A stretch of 64,000 nt of DNA, taken from Ramlibacter sp. WS9. GTDB lineage: Bacteria > Pseudomonadota > Gammaproteobacteria > Burkholderiales > Burkholderiaceae_C. The position numbers and the translations under genes are program-made. Positions 52,201-60,742 of this stretch are shown piece after piece. The notes under the pieces are model-generated. The model searched no databases. It was not told where the DNA came from and worked only from the letters and a program-made list of their open reading frames with translations. Location: NCBI RefSeq assembly GCF_003797765.1, contig NZ_RKMB01000025.1, positions 18,239 through 82,238 of the forward strand. Reading direction: 5' to 3'. Numbering within the stretch: position 1 is the stretch's first letter; each line of letters starts with the position of its first letter.

Positions 52201-53493
52201 GCCTTGTCCCCTTGGGTCGTTGCTGAGGCACAGGAAGACGGCGACCATCTACGCCGTAGTCTCGAAACTGCGCTGCGCTGCCCACCGGAGATTCGCCGTG
52301 GGCTGCTCGCGCCCCTGGCGCAACTTGTATCAAGCGGCCAAATTCCTCGACGAGAGACCTTAGAGGCCCTCGTCATGGCGGTCAGGGAAGATGGGTTGTT
52401 GCAATCCGCGGACGTGGCTACTCTATGCCAGAGCAAGCTCATGGCTTCTATTGCATCGGATGGCCGAATCTCTGAAATGAAGTGGCTGCGCATCTGGATG
52501 GAGGAAAATTCGACTTCAGCGTTCGCATGGTTCGTCGCTCACTTGGCTGCACTGAACCTTGATAACGAGTCGGAATTGGGGGCGTTTGCTGCGGCAATTG
52601 CTGACCTCAAATGGGTATCGGCACCTCTGACCCAAGCCGCGGCCGACGTTCTTATACGGCTACACGCGATGGTCAGCGTGTTGCCATCAGTGCGTGCCGC
52701 GACGGCAGAACGCGATGACTTCTTTGGGTCGCCGCAGAAGCGCCTTCGAGGCGCTATTCCCAACGTGTTCGTCGCAGCGCCCGGGTCTATCGGTCACGAA
52801 AGCCTGCTTGCACTTTTGCCGGCCTACACCGACGCGGAGGACATCGGTTGGATTCGTGGACGCGTTATTGAACACGGTGCACTCGAGGTCGCAGCAACGG
52901 CCAACCGCAATGCTGCGGAACTGAAATCTCTCAGTTCCGCATTTTCCACTGCGCCGCGCACGGAGGCCCAGCTCTTTGAGCAAGTGATTGCGAGACTGGA
53001 GGAGATTCGTAAGAGCATTCAAGAAGGCCCCTTCAGCGAACGCGACCTATTCCGCCCAGGCATGCCCGAAAAGCACCTGCAGCGCTGGTTGGCTGCGAAG
53101 TTCCTGGAAACCCAGAACCGTCGGTTCAGCGTTCACCGCGAAGAGGAGGTAGATGACGACAAAATAACGGACATCCAGCTAAGCTGCTCAGCCGGAAACG
53201 TCTGCGTCGAAATCAAGCCAGTGGATGTCACGCGCTCGTACTCAGCGAACTCGCTGTCTGATACGCTTCAGACGCAAATTGTTGGGCAGTATCTGCGCGG
53301 ATACAACAGCTCCCGGGGCATCTTGGTGCTACTGCAATTGGACGACAAGCGCTGGCACATTCCGGCGGGCGCTTCCGGACAGCCATTTCCCGCATTGGTC
53401 ACCTATCTTGACCACAAGGCGAAGTCCATCAAGCGCATTTCAACGGGGGTCAACGAGCTGGTCGTCTTCGGCATCAGTTGCATCGTGGACTGA
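49249..53493 (+). CDS. Large STAND/NACHT-like NTPase with C-terminal PD-(D/E)XK-like nuclease motif
   Basis: The 1414-aa protein has Walker A GEAGIGKT at 50-57, Walker B FFLDAVDEAR at 111-120 and a sensor-like IAISSRTTDW near 148-157. That is the NACHT/STAND pattern also seen in Avs-type defence proteins. The middle (about 450-1250) is long and helical, fitting a repeat sensor region. Near the C terminus Asp1308 (KITDIQL) and Glu1321-x-Lys1323 (CVEIKP) form a PD-(D/E)XK-type core. The nuclease is C-terminal, unlike Avs. Base composition is visibly lower in GC than the flanks. Defence is inferred, not shown. Confidence 0.85.
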   Translation: MFVDLKRTFSEFKQPADSSDEQDWSEYFGHRQHQRTWRDLHEKPLAIVLGEAGIGKTTEFKNELARLKAGGGQGFFIPLNMLSVPDSWQLALADTQVEYASWEASEELGYFFLDAVDEARLKSHADFDTALAVVHQALGAHLHRVRIAISSRTTDWSSPAVRSAIVHRIGQPIGRASAARATSQAQTDEADLNAPESVQARAPDVEPFVVTLDPLSNAEAHRCAAAFSLQESGRFWTAVGDGEYEYMATRPLDLRWMVGLWNQRRTLGTYLQLIEVNIAQRLQEFNESYESAGEALSVVELHSGATELAAAAEFGGAPFFALDRGAEATSVELVPYAILNEWKPVAVRRLLATAIFDEASYGRVMFHHRSVREYLAAEWVAEQLALGVPLLRMQSLFAGRPFGQNALIPGRRAALAWLAAMNAEVREWVSRDFPEVLLHDGDPQSWDQLSADKAFKNWVTASTQGFRVDWTRSPSQYLRVGRSLGVGQVAEVLSNATVPSHVRSVCFRIARHAKLTDCAEIAFSILRSQSSLLWERRSALELLQSVGTPEHGAEILEDLKSGALATNDLVAHALPVVDWRQLTANELAAIFASTGDEEDTGMGPMAELVKGQLLPIADLAATTLLLTAVMAALPRPVAGKRFARFPESDRPERAWLLRSLPGCFEQMLHLLPSSLTSYDEVCMEAAERVEALRDTGFTNRTELERLHLAVAKHSALRWKVALAIAQSEDIRASVSRLTWRDSSLASFEFNDLPELVQRANDAILGAHERGVWFSVAVRVIFGTMHRRERSSALRVLLLDGVDGERRRAIGDEYLKACQGARSRRVWEASERRRIAEADRDNAGFKARVAEHLPDIRDGTHFGWLRALLQYAFDRFHQREYSEVNFDAMGDALSPEIAAAFRAGLRAHWTTLVPPNPSDYPDNQVPWTAIVALAGVHLALQDESAMAALPTEWVAKAAQLSVWELNAPPAWLAPLSRAHPADVIKALSPWVVAEAQEDGDHLRRSLETALRCPPEIRRGLLAPLAQLVSSGQIPRRETLEALVMAVREDGLLQSADVATLCQSKLMASIASDGRISEMKWLRIWMEENSTSAFAWFVAHLAALNLDNESELGAFAAAIADLKWVSAPLTQAAADVLIRLHAMVSVLPSVRAATAERDDFFGSPQKRLRGAIPNVFVAAPGSIGHESLLALLPAYTDAEDIGWIRGRVIEHGALEVAATANRNAAELKSLSSAFSTAPRTEAQLFEQVIARLEEIRKSIQEGPFSERDLFRPGMPEKHLQRWLAAKFLETQNRRFSVHREEEVDDDKITDIQLSCSAGNVCVEIKPVDVTRSYSANSLSDTLQTQIVGQYLRGYNSSRGILVLLQLDDKRWHIPAGASGQPFPALVTYLDHKAKSIKRISTGVNELVVFGISCIVD

Positions 53494-53530
53494 GTACGAT
53501 CCTGATCTTGGTAATTCTCAACTCTAGAAC

Positions 53531-55135
53531 ATGCTCGCCGCCGGTTTGCGCGGTATACCCGACGCGTCCCGGGCGATTGTCCACAGCACCGCCGCGCCAG
53601 AAGGCCAACCCTTGGTAGCCAAATCTGTTCCCCCGTCGCCCTCCGCGCTGAACGGGAATGCATTCGAGTTTTTTGTTCCCAAACCTCCGCCCAAAAGCAA
53701 GCACGACAGCCCTGCGTCTCCAGGGGAGGTCGAAACTGAGCAAAGCTCAATGCCGAAGCCGGCCCCCGTGTCAGCTGTCCCGGCGAAAGGAGGCAAGTCG
53801 AAGTATTTGAAGCCGGCGAAATTCATCAAGTCGCATTTCATCCCCACCAAGCATGCAAATTTCGGAAGCAAAGGAAATCTTGGTGGGGCCAAGCACGTAA
53901 TCAGAGATCTTCAGGTTACTCGCGCTGCGCTCGAGTGTGGATATGGCCCCCGAAGCAAATGGAGCGCTTCGCTGGCACTCAAGCCCCACGAGGCCACTGG
54001 CCTAGCGCGCTACCTGATCGCCCGAATAGAGATGGTGGTCTCTTGCATCGAAGTCAATTCCAAAAATGCGAGATTGCCCCGCACGTTCTACAAGCGGGTA
54101 GAGCCTTCAGAGAAGGTCGCCATGTCTTTTATATTGGGAGGCATTGGAACCTACTTAGCTGCTCGACTGTGGCTAACAGCGGGAGGTCAATCAGTTGACG
54201 CGTTTCTTCATGCTGGAATCTATTCGAAGGCGGTGAACGGAGCCGAGCCGGAGGTCACGTTTTCGCCTTCTTCGGGTAAATGGCCAGACTACGTTGTCGC
54301 GACGAAGAGTGGACACTGGCACGTTTTTGAAAGCAAAGCTGGCACCCGTGTGAACCGCTGGGCGCGAGTGGTCGAAGGGCTCGTTCAGCTTTCGAACCTC
54401 CCGGTGATCGGTTGGACGGGGAGCACCCTCACCCCTGCCGTCTCATGTGTGTGTGTTCACACTAGCGTCGATTCAGATCAGGCGCTACACGTAACCGCTG
54501 TAGACCCACCCGGTGAGGTCGATGACGGAGAAAATCCAAAAAAACTCGAACTAATACCAGGCGTCTGCAAGCTGCTCCTGCTGATAGAAACGCTGGACCA
54601 ATATCGTGCGTTAGCAGACAACCTAATTCTTCAAGAAGATGCCGCTCCGCGGGAATGGAGCATGGCGACGAGCTCGCGCTTCGGCGGCCTCAGGATCGGT
54701 GTACTCATCGATTACCTTCGTCGTGAGTCGGAAGTTCGGTGGCGCTTGGCCGTCTATCTTGCCGTCCGAGAGGTCTTGGAAGACGAGAGCTTCGGTGATT
54801 TACAACAGCCGGAGGCCCATCGAAGGCTTGCCCAACGAGTCAAACTCAGGTTGTCCGACCGGGACAAACAAGGCCAAGCGATGACCGGACGCCGCGTGCT
54901 CTGGATTGACACCGTGCTAGTTCGCATCGCTCGTGATCTAGGCACTGCCGACTTCCTTCATCGCTGCTCAAAGCATCTGAAACTGGAAGCAATTGCCCGA
55001 CACTTGATTCGGGACAGCGAGCAAGCCGCTCTGACACTGACACAAGGCACGCAGCAGCTCTTCACCTCCGGAGGAATGTATTTGGCCCAGCTCGCCCCCA
55101 TGTCCCCGGAGGCCAATACAGAAGGCAAGCGATAG
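53531..55135 (+). CDS. Companion protein of NTPase operon with PD...ExK motif
   Basis: The 534-aa protein starts 37 bases after the NTPase gene, same strand and similar composition. Residues 20-110 are Pro/Lys/Ser-rich and look disordered. The central region has a hydrophobic helix pair (FILGGIGTYLAARLWL) and then Pro252-Asp253 followed by Glu267-x-Lys269 (HVFESKAGT), a PD-(D/E)XK-like arrangement, with QLSNL after it. The C-terminal half is helical and basic. I know no named family for it. It is probably a second effector or nuclease partner of the NTPase. Confidence 0.78.
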   Translation: MLAAGLRGIPDASRAIVHSTAAPEGQPLVAKSVPPSPSALNGNAFEFFVPKPPPKSKHDSPASPGEVETEQSSMPKPAPVSAVPAKGGKSKYLKPAKFIKSHFIPTKHANFGSKGNLGGAKHVIRDLQVTRAALECGYGPRSKWSASLALKPHEATGLARYLIARIEMVVSCIEVNSKNARLPRTFYKRVEPSEKVAMSFILGGIGTYLAARLWLTAGGQSVDAFLHAGIYSKAVNGAEPEVTFSPSSGKWPDYVVATKSGHWHVFESKAGTRVNRWARVVEGLVQLSNLPVIGWTGSTLTPAVSCVCVHTSVDSDQALHVTAVDPPGEVDDGENPKKLELIPGVCKLLLLIETLDQYRALADNLILQEDAAPREWSMATSSRFGGLRIGVLIDYLRRESEVRWRLAVYLAVREVLEDESFGDLQQPEAHRRLAQRVKLRLSDRDKQGQAMTGRRVLWIDTVLVRIARDLGTADFLHRCSKHLKLEAIARHLIRDSEQAALTLTQGTQQLFTSGGMYLAQLAPMSPEANTEGKR

Positions 55136-55331
55136 CGGATGTTCAGCAACCTGATTCGTCTATCGCTACAACCATACTTGCTATGAATCGGGTCAGTTGA
55201 TGGTTCATCAAGCACAGGGCCGCTTACTGCCGTGGACGTCGGCGCGCATTCCTCGCTTACGAGCGAAGCCGTGACGGCCGAGGTTCCGGCAGGCACTCAA
55301 GCCGACATCAAGATCAACCGAACGGGTACCC
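55136..55331. other. Gap right of the NTPase operon with an orphan coding-like stretch
   Basis: No intact gene fits. From about 55208 one plus frame reads STGPLTAVDVGAHSSLTSEA then VTAEVPAGTQADIKINRTGT, which has the amino-acid balance of real protein but lacks a start and runs into the 3' end of the convergent monooxygenase gene. It may be the remnant of a gene cut by the insertion. No terminator hairpin with a T-run is evident. Confidence 0.35.
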
Positions 55332-56633
55332 TCAACCGCGAACCCGCGCCCCAGCACCAATCGTCGGCGCCGCCGCATTCAGCGTCTCGATAGCAAACCC
55401 CGCGGCCGCCTTGTACCGCGCCATATAAGCATCGCGCTCGGCCGCCGGGATGACCTGGTCAATGTCGTCGAACACACCGCCACACCTTTCGTCTACCAGC
55501 CCCAGCAGGCCGAAAGGCCCGGCGCCTCGGTTGCGCAGCACCAGGGCCGAGACATCGGCGCACAGCTTGTCGTCGTAGGCACGCAGCGCGGCCGGCTGGA
55601 TGCCGTGCTCCACCAGCGCGGCGCCCAACACGCGTGCGTCCACGATGGCCTGGCTCGCACCATTGGAGCCGACCGGATACATCACGTGCGCGGCATCGCC
55701 CAGCAGCGCCGCGCGGCCGTCGACCCAGGTGGGGACAGGGTCGCGGTCGATCATGGGGTACTCGAACACTTCGGCCGCGCCGCGCAGCATCGCCGGCACG
55801 TCGAGCCAGCCGAAGTCCCAGCCTTCGAAGTGGCGGATGAAATCGTCGACATTGACTTTGCGGTTCCAGTCGCCGTTCGCCCAGCCCTGGCTGTTGTCCA
55901 CGGTGATCTCCGCGATCCAGTTGATCGTGGCCAGGCCGCTCGCGGGATCGGGCTCCGAGATCGGATAGAACACCACGCGGTGCTTCGCGCTGCCCACGCC
56001 CACGAAAGAAGCGCCGGTGCGAACCGGCACGCCCGGTGTGGTGCCGCGCCACATGATCGCGCCGCCCCAGTGGATCGGCGGCTGGTCGGGATGCATCTGC
56101 GCGCGCACGGCGGAGTGCAAACCGTCCGCCGCCACGAGCAGTGAGCCGCTCGCTTCGGTGCGCTGGCCGTCGCGCGTTTCGATGCTGGCGACAACGCGCT
56201 CGCCTTCGTTGCGGCAACCGGTCACGCGGTGCCCCGTGCGGATGGCGTCCGGGCCCAGGCGCTCGAGCACCGTCCGGTACAGCAGCATCTGCAGATGGCC
56301 GCGGTGCACGGAGTACTGGGGCCAGCGATAGCCAGCGCCCAGGCCGCGCGGCTCGGCGTAGATGTTCTTGCCGTTGCGGCCGACGAGCGCCCACTCGCGG
56401 GCCTGGATGCCGATGGTGTCGAGCACGCGGTCGTCCAGGCCCAGGTCGTACAGCTCGCGCACCGCGTTCGGCTGGAGGTTGATGCCCACGCCGAGCGGCT
56501 GCACCTGGGACACCGCTTCGAACACGATGCAGGGAACGCCGATCTGGTGGAGCGTGAGCGCGAGGCTCAGGCCGCCGATGCCGCCGCCGGCGATCAGCAC
56601 GGGGGCGTCCAAGGAATGATTCGTGTCAGGCAT
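55332..56633 (-). CDS. FAD-dependent monooxygenase (aromatic hydroxylase family)
   Basis: The 433-aa protein from the ATG at 56633 has the N-terminal FAD motif LIAGGGIGGLSLALTL and the C-terminal GDAAHVMYPVGSNGASQAI, the GD motif of PF01494 class A flavoprotein hydroxylases (salicylate hydroxylase/UbiH type). It should use NAD(P)H and O2 to hydroxylate a small aromatic or related ring. No ring-cleavage genes are adjacent. An in-frame extension to 56714 overlaps the neighbouring gene's 3' end and is less likely. Confidence 0.9.
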   Translation of the reverse strand: MPDTNHSLDAPVLIAGGGIGGLSLALTLHQIGVPCIVFEAVSQVQPLGVGINLQPNAVRELYDLGLDDRVLDTIGIQAREWALVGRNGKNIYAEPRGLGAGYRWPQYSVHRGHLQMLLYRTVLERLGPDAIRTGHRVTGCRNEGERVVASIETRDGQRTEASGSLLVAADGLHSAVRAQMHPDQPPIHWGGAIMWRGTTPGVPVRTGASFVGVGSAKHRVVFYPISEPDPASGLATINWIAEITVDNSQGWANGDWNRKVNVDDFIRHFEGWDFGWLDVPAMLRGAAEVFEYPMIDRDPVPTWVDGRAALLGDAAHVMYPVGSNGASQAIVDARVLGAALVEHGIQPAALRAYDDKLCADVSALVLRNRGAGPFGLLGLVDERCGGVFDDIDQVIPAAERDAYMARYKAAAGFAIETLNAAAPTIGAGARVRG

Positions 56634-56673
56634 GGCAGGATTCTGCACCTTGCCAGTCCTCAGTTCGCAGTCA

Positions 56674-57756
56674 TCAGTCCGCCGACCTGGCCCTCCACGC
56701 CAACGTCTTCCCATGCAAGCCCTGGATATACAACCGCCCCGCTGTCTCCGTCACCGATGTCGTCTCCGGATAGCCCCCCGCAGGGTCCTGCAGATCGGCC
56801 ACCACCTTCCCGTCCTCCGTGAACGCGAACACATGCCCCTGGTCTTTCGGTATCGGCCACAGCGCGCGCGGCAGGCGCATGATCACCTTGCGCATCATGG
56901 GCTTGCCTGACAGTTGGTCGGCGTCCGCGTTGCGCGGCTTCACAAGGCCGACCCAGATCTTTCCATCGAGGCCGCGCACCACGTTGTCCGGGTAGCCGGG
57001 CAGGTTGTCGAGGAACACCTGCGCGGGCGCGTTGCCCTGCACGGGCACCTTCATGATGCGGAACTTGCCGGTTTCGGCGACGAACAGCGACTGCTGGTCT
57101 TCGCTGAGCGCGATGCCGTTGGCAAACGAGAATCCCTTGGCGATCACGCGTGCCTTCTTCCCCTGCGGGTCGTATTCGAGCACGCGGCCGGATGCGGAGA
57201 GTTCGAGCACTTCCATCATGCTCGCCTCCACGATGCCGCCGCCGTCACGCGCACCGAAGCGCGTCGACGCGTCGGTGAAGTAGATGCGCCCGTTGCGCGC
57301 CACCGCCACGGCATCGGCAAAGCGGATCGGGTCGCCGTCCACCTTGTCGGCCAGCACCGTCACCTTGCCGTCCTTGGCGATGGAGACGAGGCCCAGGTAC
57401 GCGTCCGCGCCGATGAAGTTGCCCGCCGCGTCGAAGTCGAAGCCGAGCACGCGGCCTTCGGTCTTGGCAAACACTTCCTGGCCGCTGCCGTCCGGGTTCA
57501 TGCGCAAGATCTTGCCGCCCTCCACCGCGGTGTACAGCTTGCCGTCGGGGCCGATGGCCACGTGCTCAGGCCCGCTCTCGCCCTTCAGGTCGATGTGCTG
57601 CAGCTTGGCCAGCCGCTCGTTCTTTGCGTGCGGGCCGGTGTAGCCGGTTGAAGTGGGCGCGGTCCAGGCGACGGGTTCGATCGGCACGGGCCAGAACGCC
57701 AGGTAGGCGGCCAGGGCCAGGACGATGACTGCCAGGGTGACCACGGTCTTCTTCAT
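56674..57756 (-). CDS. SMP-30/strictosidine synthase-like beta-propeller, membrane-anchored
   Basis: The 360-aa protein begins with a hydrophobic anchor or signal (VVTLAVIVLALAAYLAFWP). It continues as a six-bladed propeller of the SMP-30/gluconolactonase/strictosidine synthase-like group (GPEHVAIGPDGKLYTAVEGG, IYFTDAST, NGIALSEDQQSLFVAETG, YPDNVVRGLDGKIWVG). These are often lactonases or Ca-binding esterases facing the periplasm. The substrate is not known. It lies upstream of the monooxygenase on the same strand (40 bases), so the two may act together. Confidence 0.88.
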   Translation of the reverse strand: MKKTVVTLAVIVLALAAYLAFWPVPIEPVAWTAPTSTGYTGPHAKNERLAKLQHIDLKGESGPEHVAIGPDGKLYTAVEGGKILRMNPDGSGQEVFAKTEGRVLGFDFDAAGNFIGADAYLGLVSIAKDGKVTVLADKVDGDPIRFADAVAVARNGRIYFTDASTRFGARDGGGIVEASMMEVLELSASGRVLEYDPQGKKARVIAKGFSFANGIALSEDQQSLFVAETGKFRIMKVPVQGNAPAQVFLDNLPGYPDNVVRGLDGKIWVGLVKPRNADADQLSGKPMMRKVIMRLPRALWPIPKDQGHVFAFTEDGKVVADLQDPAGGYPETTSVTETAGRLYIQGLHGKTLAWRARSAD

Positions 57757-57768
57757 GTTTGTCTCCTT

Positions 57769-59148
57769 CTATTGCAGTGACCGGTTGCCTGGCGGCAGCA
57801 GCGGCTCCACAAAATCCTGGACCACGGCCAGGTTTTGCGCTGCCAGCTCGCGGATCTCCTCGGAGATGGGCAGGTCCAACTGGCCCTGCCGTACTGCCGT
57901 CCAGAACGCGATGGCCGCCTTGGCCGCAAGGGCCCAGACCGCGGGCTTGGCACCGATGGTTCCCAGCTTGGGGTTGATGGGCAACAGGTCGGGATCCACG
58001 CCGCCGCCGATGGACGCATAGCGCATGGGAAGGATGTCATACGCCGGCGCCACACCGGCGTACTCGCCGTCCTCGCTCAGCAGCATGGAGATGTTCTCGA
58101 AGTGCCGATCGCTGTTGCCGATCAGCTCGCTGAAGGCGGCCATGACGTCGATGTTGCGGGCATCCCGGGCATCGAGATAGCGGGCCTGCTCGCAGCGCGC
58201 CGCGAATTCCGACCAACTGTCGCGCGCTCCGAAAAACTCGTCATCGATGGAACCGCAGGACAACATGCCGACACGGCCGTGGCGGCTCACCCTGTCGAAG
58301 CGCTGCACTTCCAGGAAGACGTAGCCGCCAGCGCTATCCAGCTGGGTCTGGGCTACGGGCACATTCACCGCCTCCAGCGCGCGCAGCGCCAGATGCTCCA
58401 ACGGCAAAAGCTCGGCCATGCGGCTGCCCTCTTTGGCGAACTTCACGATCACATGGCCGGTGTCCTGCGCCAATCCCAGAAACTTCGGCTGCTCGCCGCC
58501 CGCGCTCGAGCCGTAAGCCGCATCCTTGAGTTCGTTGGCCATGGCCACGTAGTGGTCCCGCTTGTCGGCCACCGGCGTCGCTGGTGCCTTGCGAAACTCA
58601 ACCTCCCGCTGCAGCGAGGCCTCGCCGTAGACCAGGTTGCCCGCCAGGTTCAGGCTGCGCGTGAAGAGATAGGCGATGCGGTGGTCGTCGCCCCAATCCT
58701 TCAGGCTTTCCGGAAACTGCATCTCCGAGGCGGCGGCCCGCGCGATCTGCCGGCCCAGAAAGCCCGATGGTGAGGAGAAGGCCATGTAGGGTGGCAGGCC
58801 CTCATACAGCGTGCCGCCTGCCGCACCGCTTTCCAGCGTGGCGCCACCGCTGAGAAACGCAACGTCCGCGAAGGGCTCGATGCTGCCGGTGTCGGAGATT
58901 CGGTAGACCTTCTGCCTCGGATTGAGACCGCCTGGCAGTTTGCGCAGCAGGCCGTACTTGGGCGTGCGGTCGCCGCTGACCCGGAAGTTGACCAGTGCTT
59001 CAGGGAACGAGTGAATAGTTCGAGAAAGCGTGGGCTGGCTGATCCCCAGCGCCGACATGAGCTCCTGCGCGGTGCGAGGGCCAGGGCGCAGCAAGCGTTC
59101 CAGCTCCTGGAAGCGCTTCTGATTGTCAGGGGACGCCCCGGTAGGCAT
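57769..59148 (-). CDS. yjjJ: HipA-family kinase-like protein, YjjJ type
   Basis: The 459-aa protein has an N-terminal winged-helix DNA-binding domain (TAQELMSALGISQPTLSRTI) fused to a HipA-like kinase. It includes GGEQPKFLGL as an ATP-side element, FSELIGNSDRHFENISML with the catalytic Asp and Asn, and APAYDILPMR. YjjJ proteins are stand-alone HipA relatives; the fused HTH may replace the HipB partner. No separate antitoxin gene is adjacent. Toxic activity is not proven. Confidence 0.88.
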   Translation of the reverse strand: MPTGASPDNQKRFQELERLLRPGPRTAQELMSALGISQPTLSRTIHSFPEALVNFRVSGDRTPKYGLLRKLPGGLNPRQKVYRISDTGSIEPFADVAFLSGGATLESGAAGGTLYEGLPPYMAFSSPSGFLGRQIARAAASEMQFPESLKDWGDDHRIAYLFTRSLNLAGNLVYGEASLQREVEFRKAPATPVADKRDHYVAMANELKDAAYGSSAGGEQPKFLGLAQDTGHVIVKFAKEGSRMAELLPLEHLALRALEAVNVPVAQTQLDSAGGYVFLEVQRFDRVSRHGRVGMLSCGSIDDEFFGARDSWSEFAARCEQARYLDARDARNIDVMAAFSELIGNSDRHFENISMLLSEDGEYAGVAPAYDILPMRYASIGGGVDPDLLPINPKLGTIGAKPAVWALAAKAAIAFWTAVRQGQLDLPISEEIRELAAQNLAVVQDFVEPLLPPGNRSLQ

Positions 59149-59277
59149 GCGCTTATCTCAGCTGAAGTGAATAGTTGGGTGAATTATACGATTTGTCGTT
59201 CAGTTTGCCGTCTACCCATAGGATCGGCGGGATTGTCGATTCAGGGCACCGCCAGATCGCCGATCAACTGGCGGTGT

Positions 59278-60207
59278 TCACGGCGGCGGCCGCCCCACCT
59301 TGACGGGCGCATGCTGCGCCATCAGGGCAGCGAGCCAATCGATGAACACGCGCAGCTTGGCGCTCACATGCCGGTTCGGCCGGTACGCCACGTACAGCGG
59401 CATCGGGTCGAAGCGCCAGTCTTCCAATATGCGCACCAGCTCACCGCGCAGCAGGTGTGCCTTCGACATGTAGTCCGGCAGCCAGATCGCACCCAGGCCC
59501 GCCAGGCCGGCTTCGAGGTAGGCGTTGCCGTCGTCCACCGCGATCGCATAGTTGGCTTGCACTTCGATGGTTTCGCCGTCGCGGTGCATCGCATACGGAA
59601 GCACCTTGCCAGTACGTGAGGACAGGAAGCCCACGATGCGGTGCTGCGTCTCCTCCAGCTCCCGCGGATGCGCGGGCGTGCCGGCACGCTCGAGGTAACC
59701 CGGTGCCGCGTACATGCCCGCTTGCAGGTCGCCCACATGGCGAGCCATCAGCGACTGGTCGGTGAGTTCGCCGCCGCGCAGCACGCAGTCCACGTTCTCG
59801 CCGATCAGGTCCACCATGCGATCGCTCACGCCCAGGTGGATCTGGATGTCTGGGTAGCGCGCGTGGAATTCCGGCAGCGCCGGCACCAGGATCATGCGAG
59901 CCAGCGGGGTGGGCACATCCACCCGCAGCCGGCCGCGGGGTGAAGCCGACGCGCCGGACAAGCTGGTCTCGGCGTCGTCCATGTCGGCCAGCAGGCGCAC
60001 CACGCGCTCGTAGTAGGCCGCGCCGTCGGCCGTGGTGTTGACCCTGCGGGTGGTTCGGTTGAGCAGCTTGACGCGCAGCCGCGCCTCCAGCTGCTGCACC
60101 AGTTGTGTCACGCTGGTCTTGCTCATGTGGAGCGTCTCGGCCGCCTTGGTGAAGCTGCCGGCTTCCACCACGCGAGCAAAGGCCTGCATTGCGTCAAAGC
60201 GGTCCAT
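59278..60207 (-). CDS. LysR-family transcriptional regulator
   Basis: The 309-aa protein has the LysR N-terminal HTH (MDRFDAMQAFARVVEAGSFT, then KAAETLHMSKTSVTQLV) and a periplasmic-binding-like effector domain of the type common in CrgA/DntR-like regulators. It is divergent from the ridA-like gene, which it probably controls through the 145-base intergenic region. The inducer cannot be read from the sequence. Confidence 0.93.
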   Translation of the reverse strand: MDRFDAMQAFARVVEAGSFTKAAETLHMSKTSVTQLVQQLEARLRVKLLNRTTRRVNTTADGAAYYERVVRLLADMDDAETSLSGASASPRGRLRVDVPTPLARMILVPALPEFHARYPDIQIHLGVSDRMVDLIGENVDCVLRGGELTDQSLMARHVGDLQAGMYAAPGYLERAGTPAHPRELEETQHRIVGFLSSRTGKVLPYAMHRDGETIEVQANYAIAVDDGNAYLEAGLAGLGAIWLPDYMSKAHLLRGELVRILEDWRFDPMPLYVAYRPNRHVSAKLRVFIDWLAALMAQHAPVKVGRPPP

Positions 60208-60352
60208 CTCGGCTCCTCATGCTTCGATGATTGTTTGGGTTTTGCAAATAGTGATTGTCGGCATTGCCTGTTTATCCGCAAGGCACGCGTGCTTAAAGTC
60301 CTTTCATCGTTAACACCGGGTCGGCCTCGACCCATTCAAGAAAGGCATTCCC
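60208..60352. promoter_or_regulatory. Divergent promoter region, lysR / ridA-like
   Basis: The 145 bases between the divergent genes are AT-richer around 60225-60265. The expected LysR autoregulatory box (T-N11-A with dyad) is likely here, but no single strong palindrome stands out. Confidence 0.4.
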
Positions 60353-60742
60353 ATGACGACGCGCGATGTTGTGTTCCCCGCCGGGCGCCAAGCCCTCTAC
60401 GAAAAGAACCGCTATTCACCGGCCATCCGGTCCAACGGTTTCCTGTTCGTTTCCGGGCAGGTCGGCAGCCGCGAAGATGGCTCGCCCGAGCCTGAACTCG
60501 AGGCGCAGGTGCGCCTCGCCTTCAACAACCTGAACGCCGTCCTGGCGGCGGCGGGCTGCACGTTCGACGACGTGATCGACGTCACCGTCTTCATCGTCAA
60601 CCCCGAGTCCCAGTTCGAGACGATCTGGAAGGTGATCCCGGAGTACTGGGGCAAAGCGCCGCACCCCACGCTGACCGGGATCGGCGTGACGTGGCTCTAC
60701 GGCTTTCAGTTCGAGATCAAGGTGATCGCCAAGCTGCCTTAA
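60353..60742 (+). CDS. RidA/YjgF-family protein
   Basis: The 129-aa protein carries the RidA family strings YSPAIRSNGFLFVSGQVG and NLNAVLAAAGCTFDDVIDVTVFI. True RidA enzymes hydrolyse reactive enamine/imine intermediates and have a conserved Arg near position 105; here the region reads HPTLTGIGVTWLYG, so that Arg is replaced by Gly or Ile and deaminase activity is doubtful. It may belong to one of the Rid subfamilies lacking the Arg. It is divergent from LysR and its stop abuts the convergent RTX gene stop. Confidence 0.88.
   Translation: MTTRDVVFPAGRQALYEKNRYSPAIRSNGFLFVSGQVGSREDGSPEPELEAQVRLAFNNLNAVLAAAGCTFDDVIDVTVFIVNPESQFETIWKVIPEYWGKAPHPTLTGIGVTWLYGFQFEIKVIAKLP

Noticed and set aside
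57769..59148. Classical HipBA toxin-antitoxin pair
   Set aside because: No hipB-like gene is adjacent; the N-terminal winged helix is fused to the kinase, as in YjjJ.
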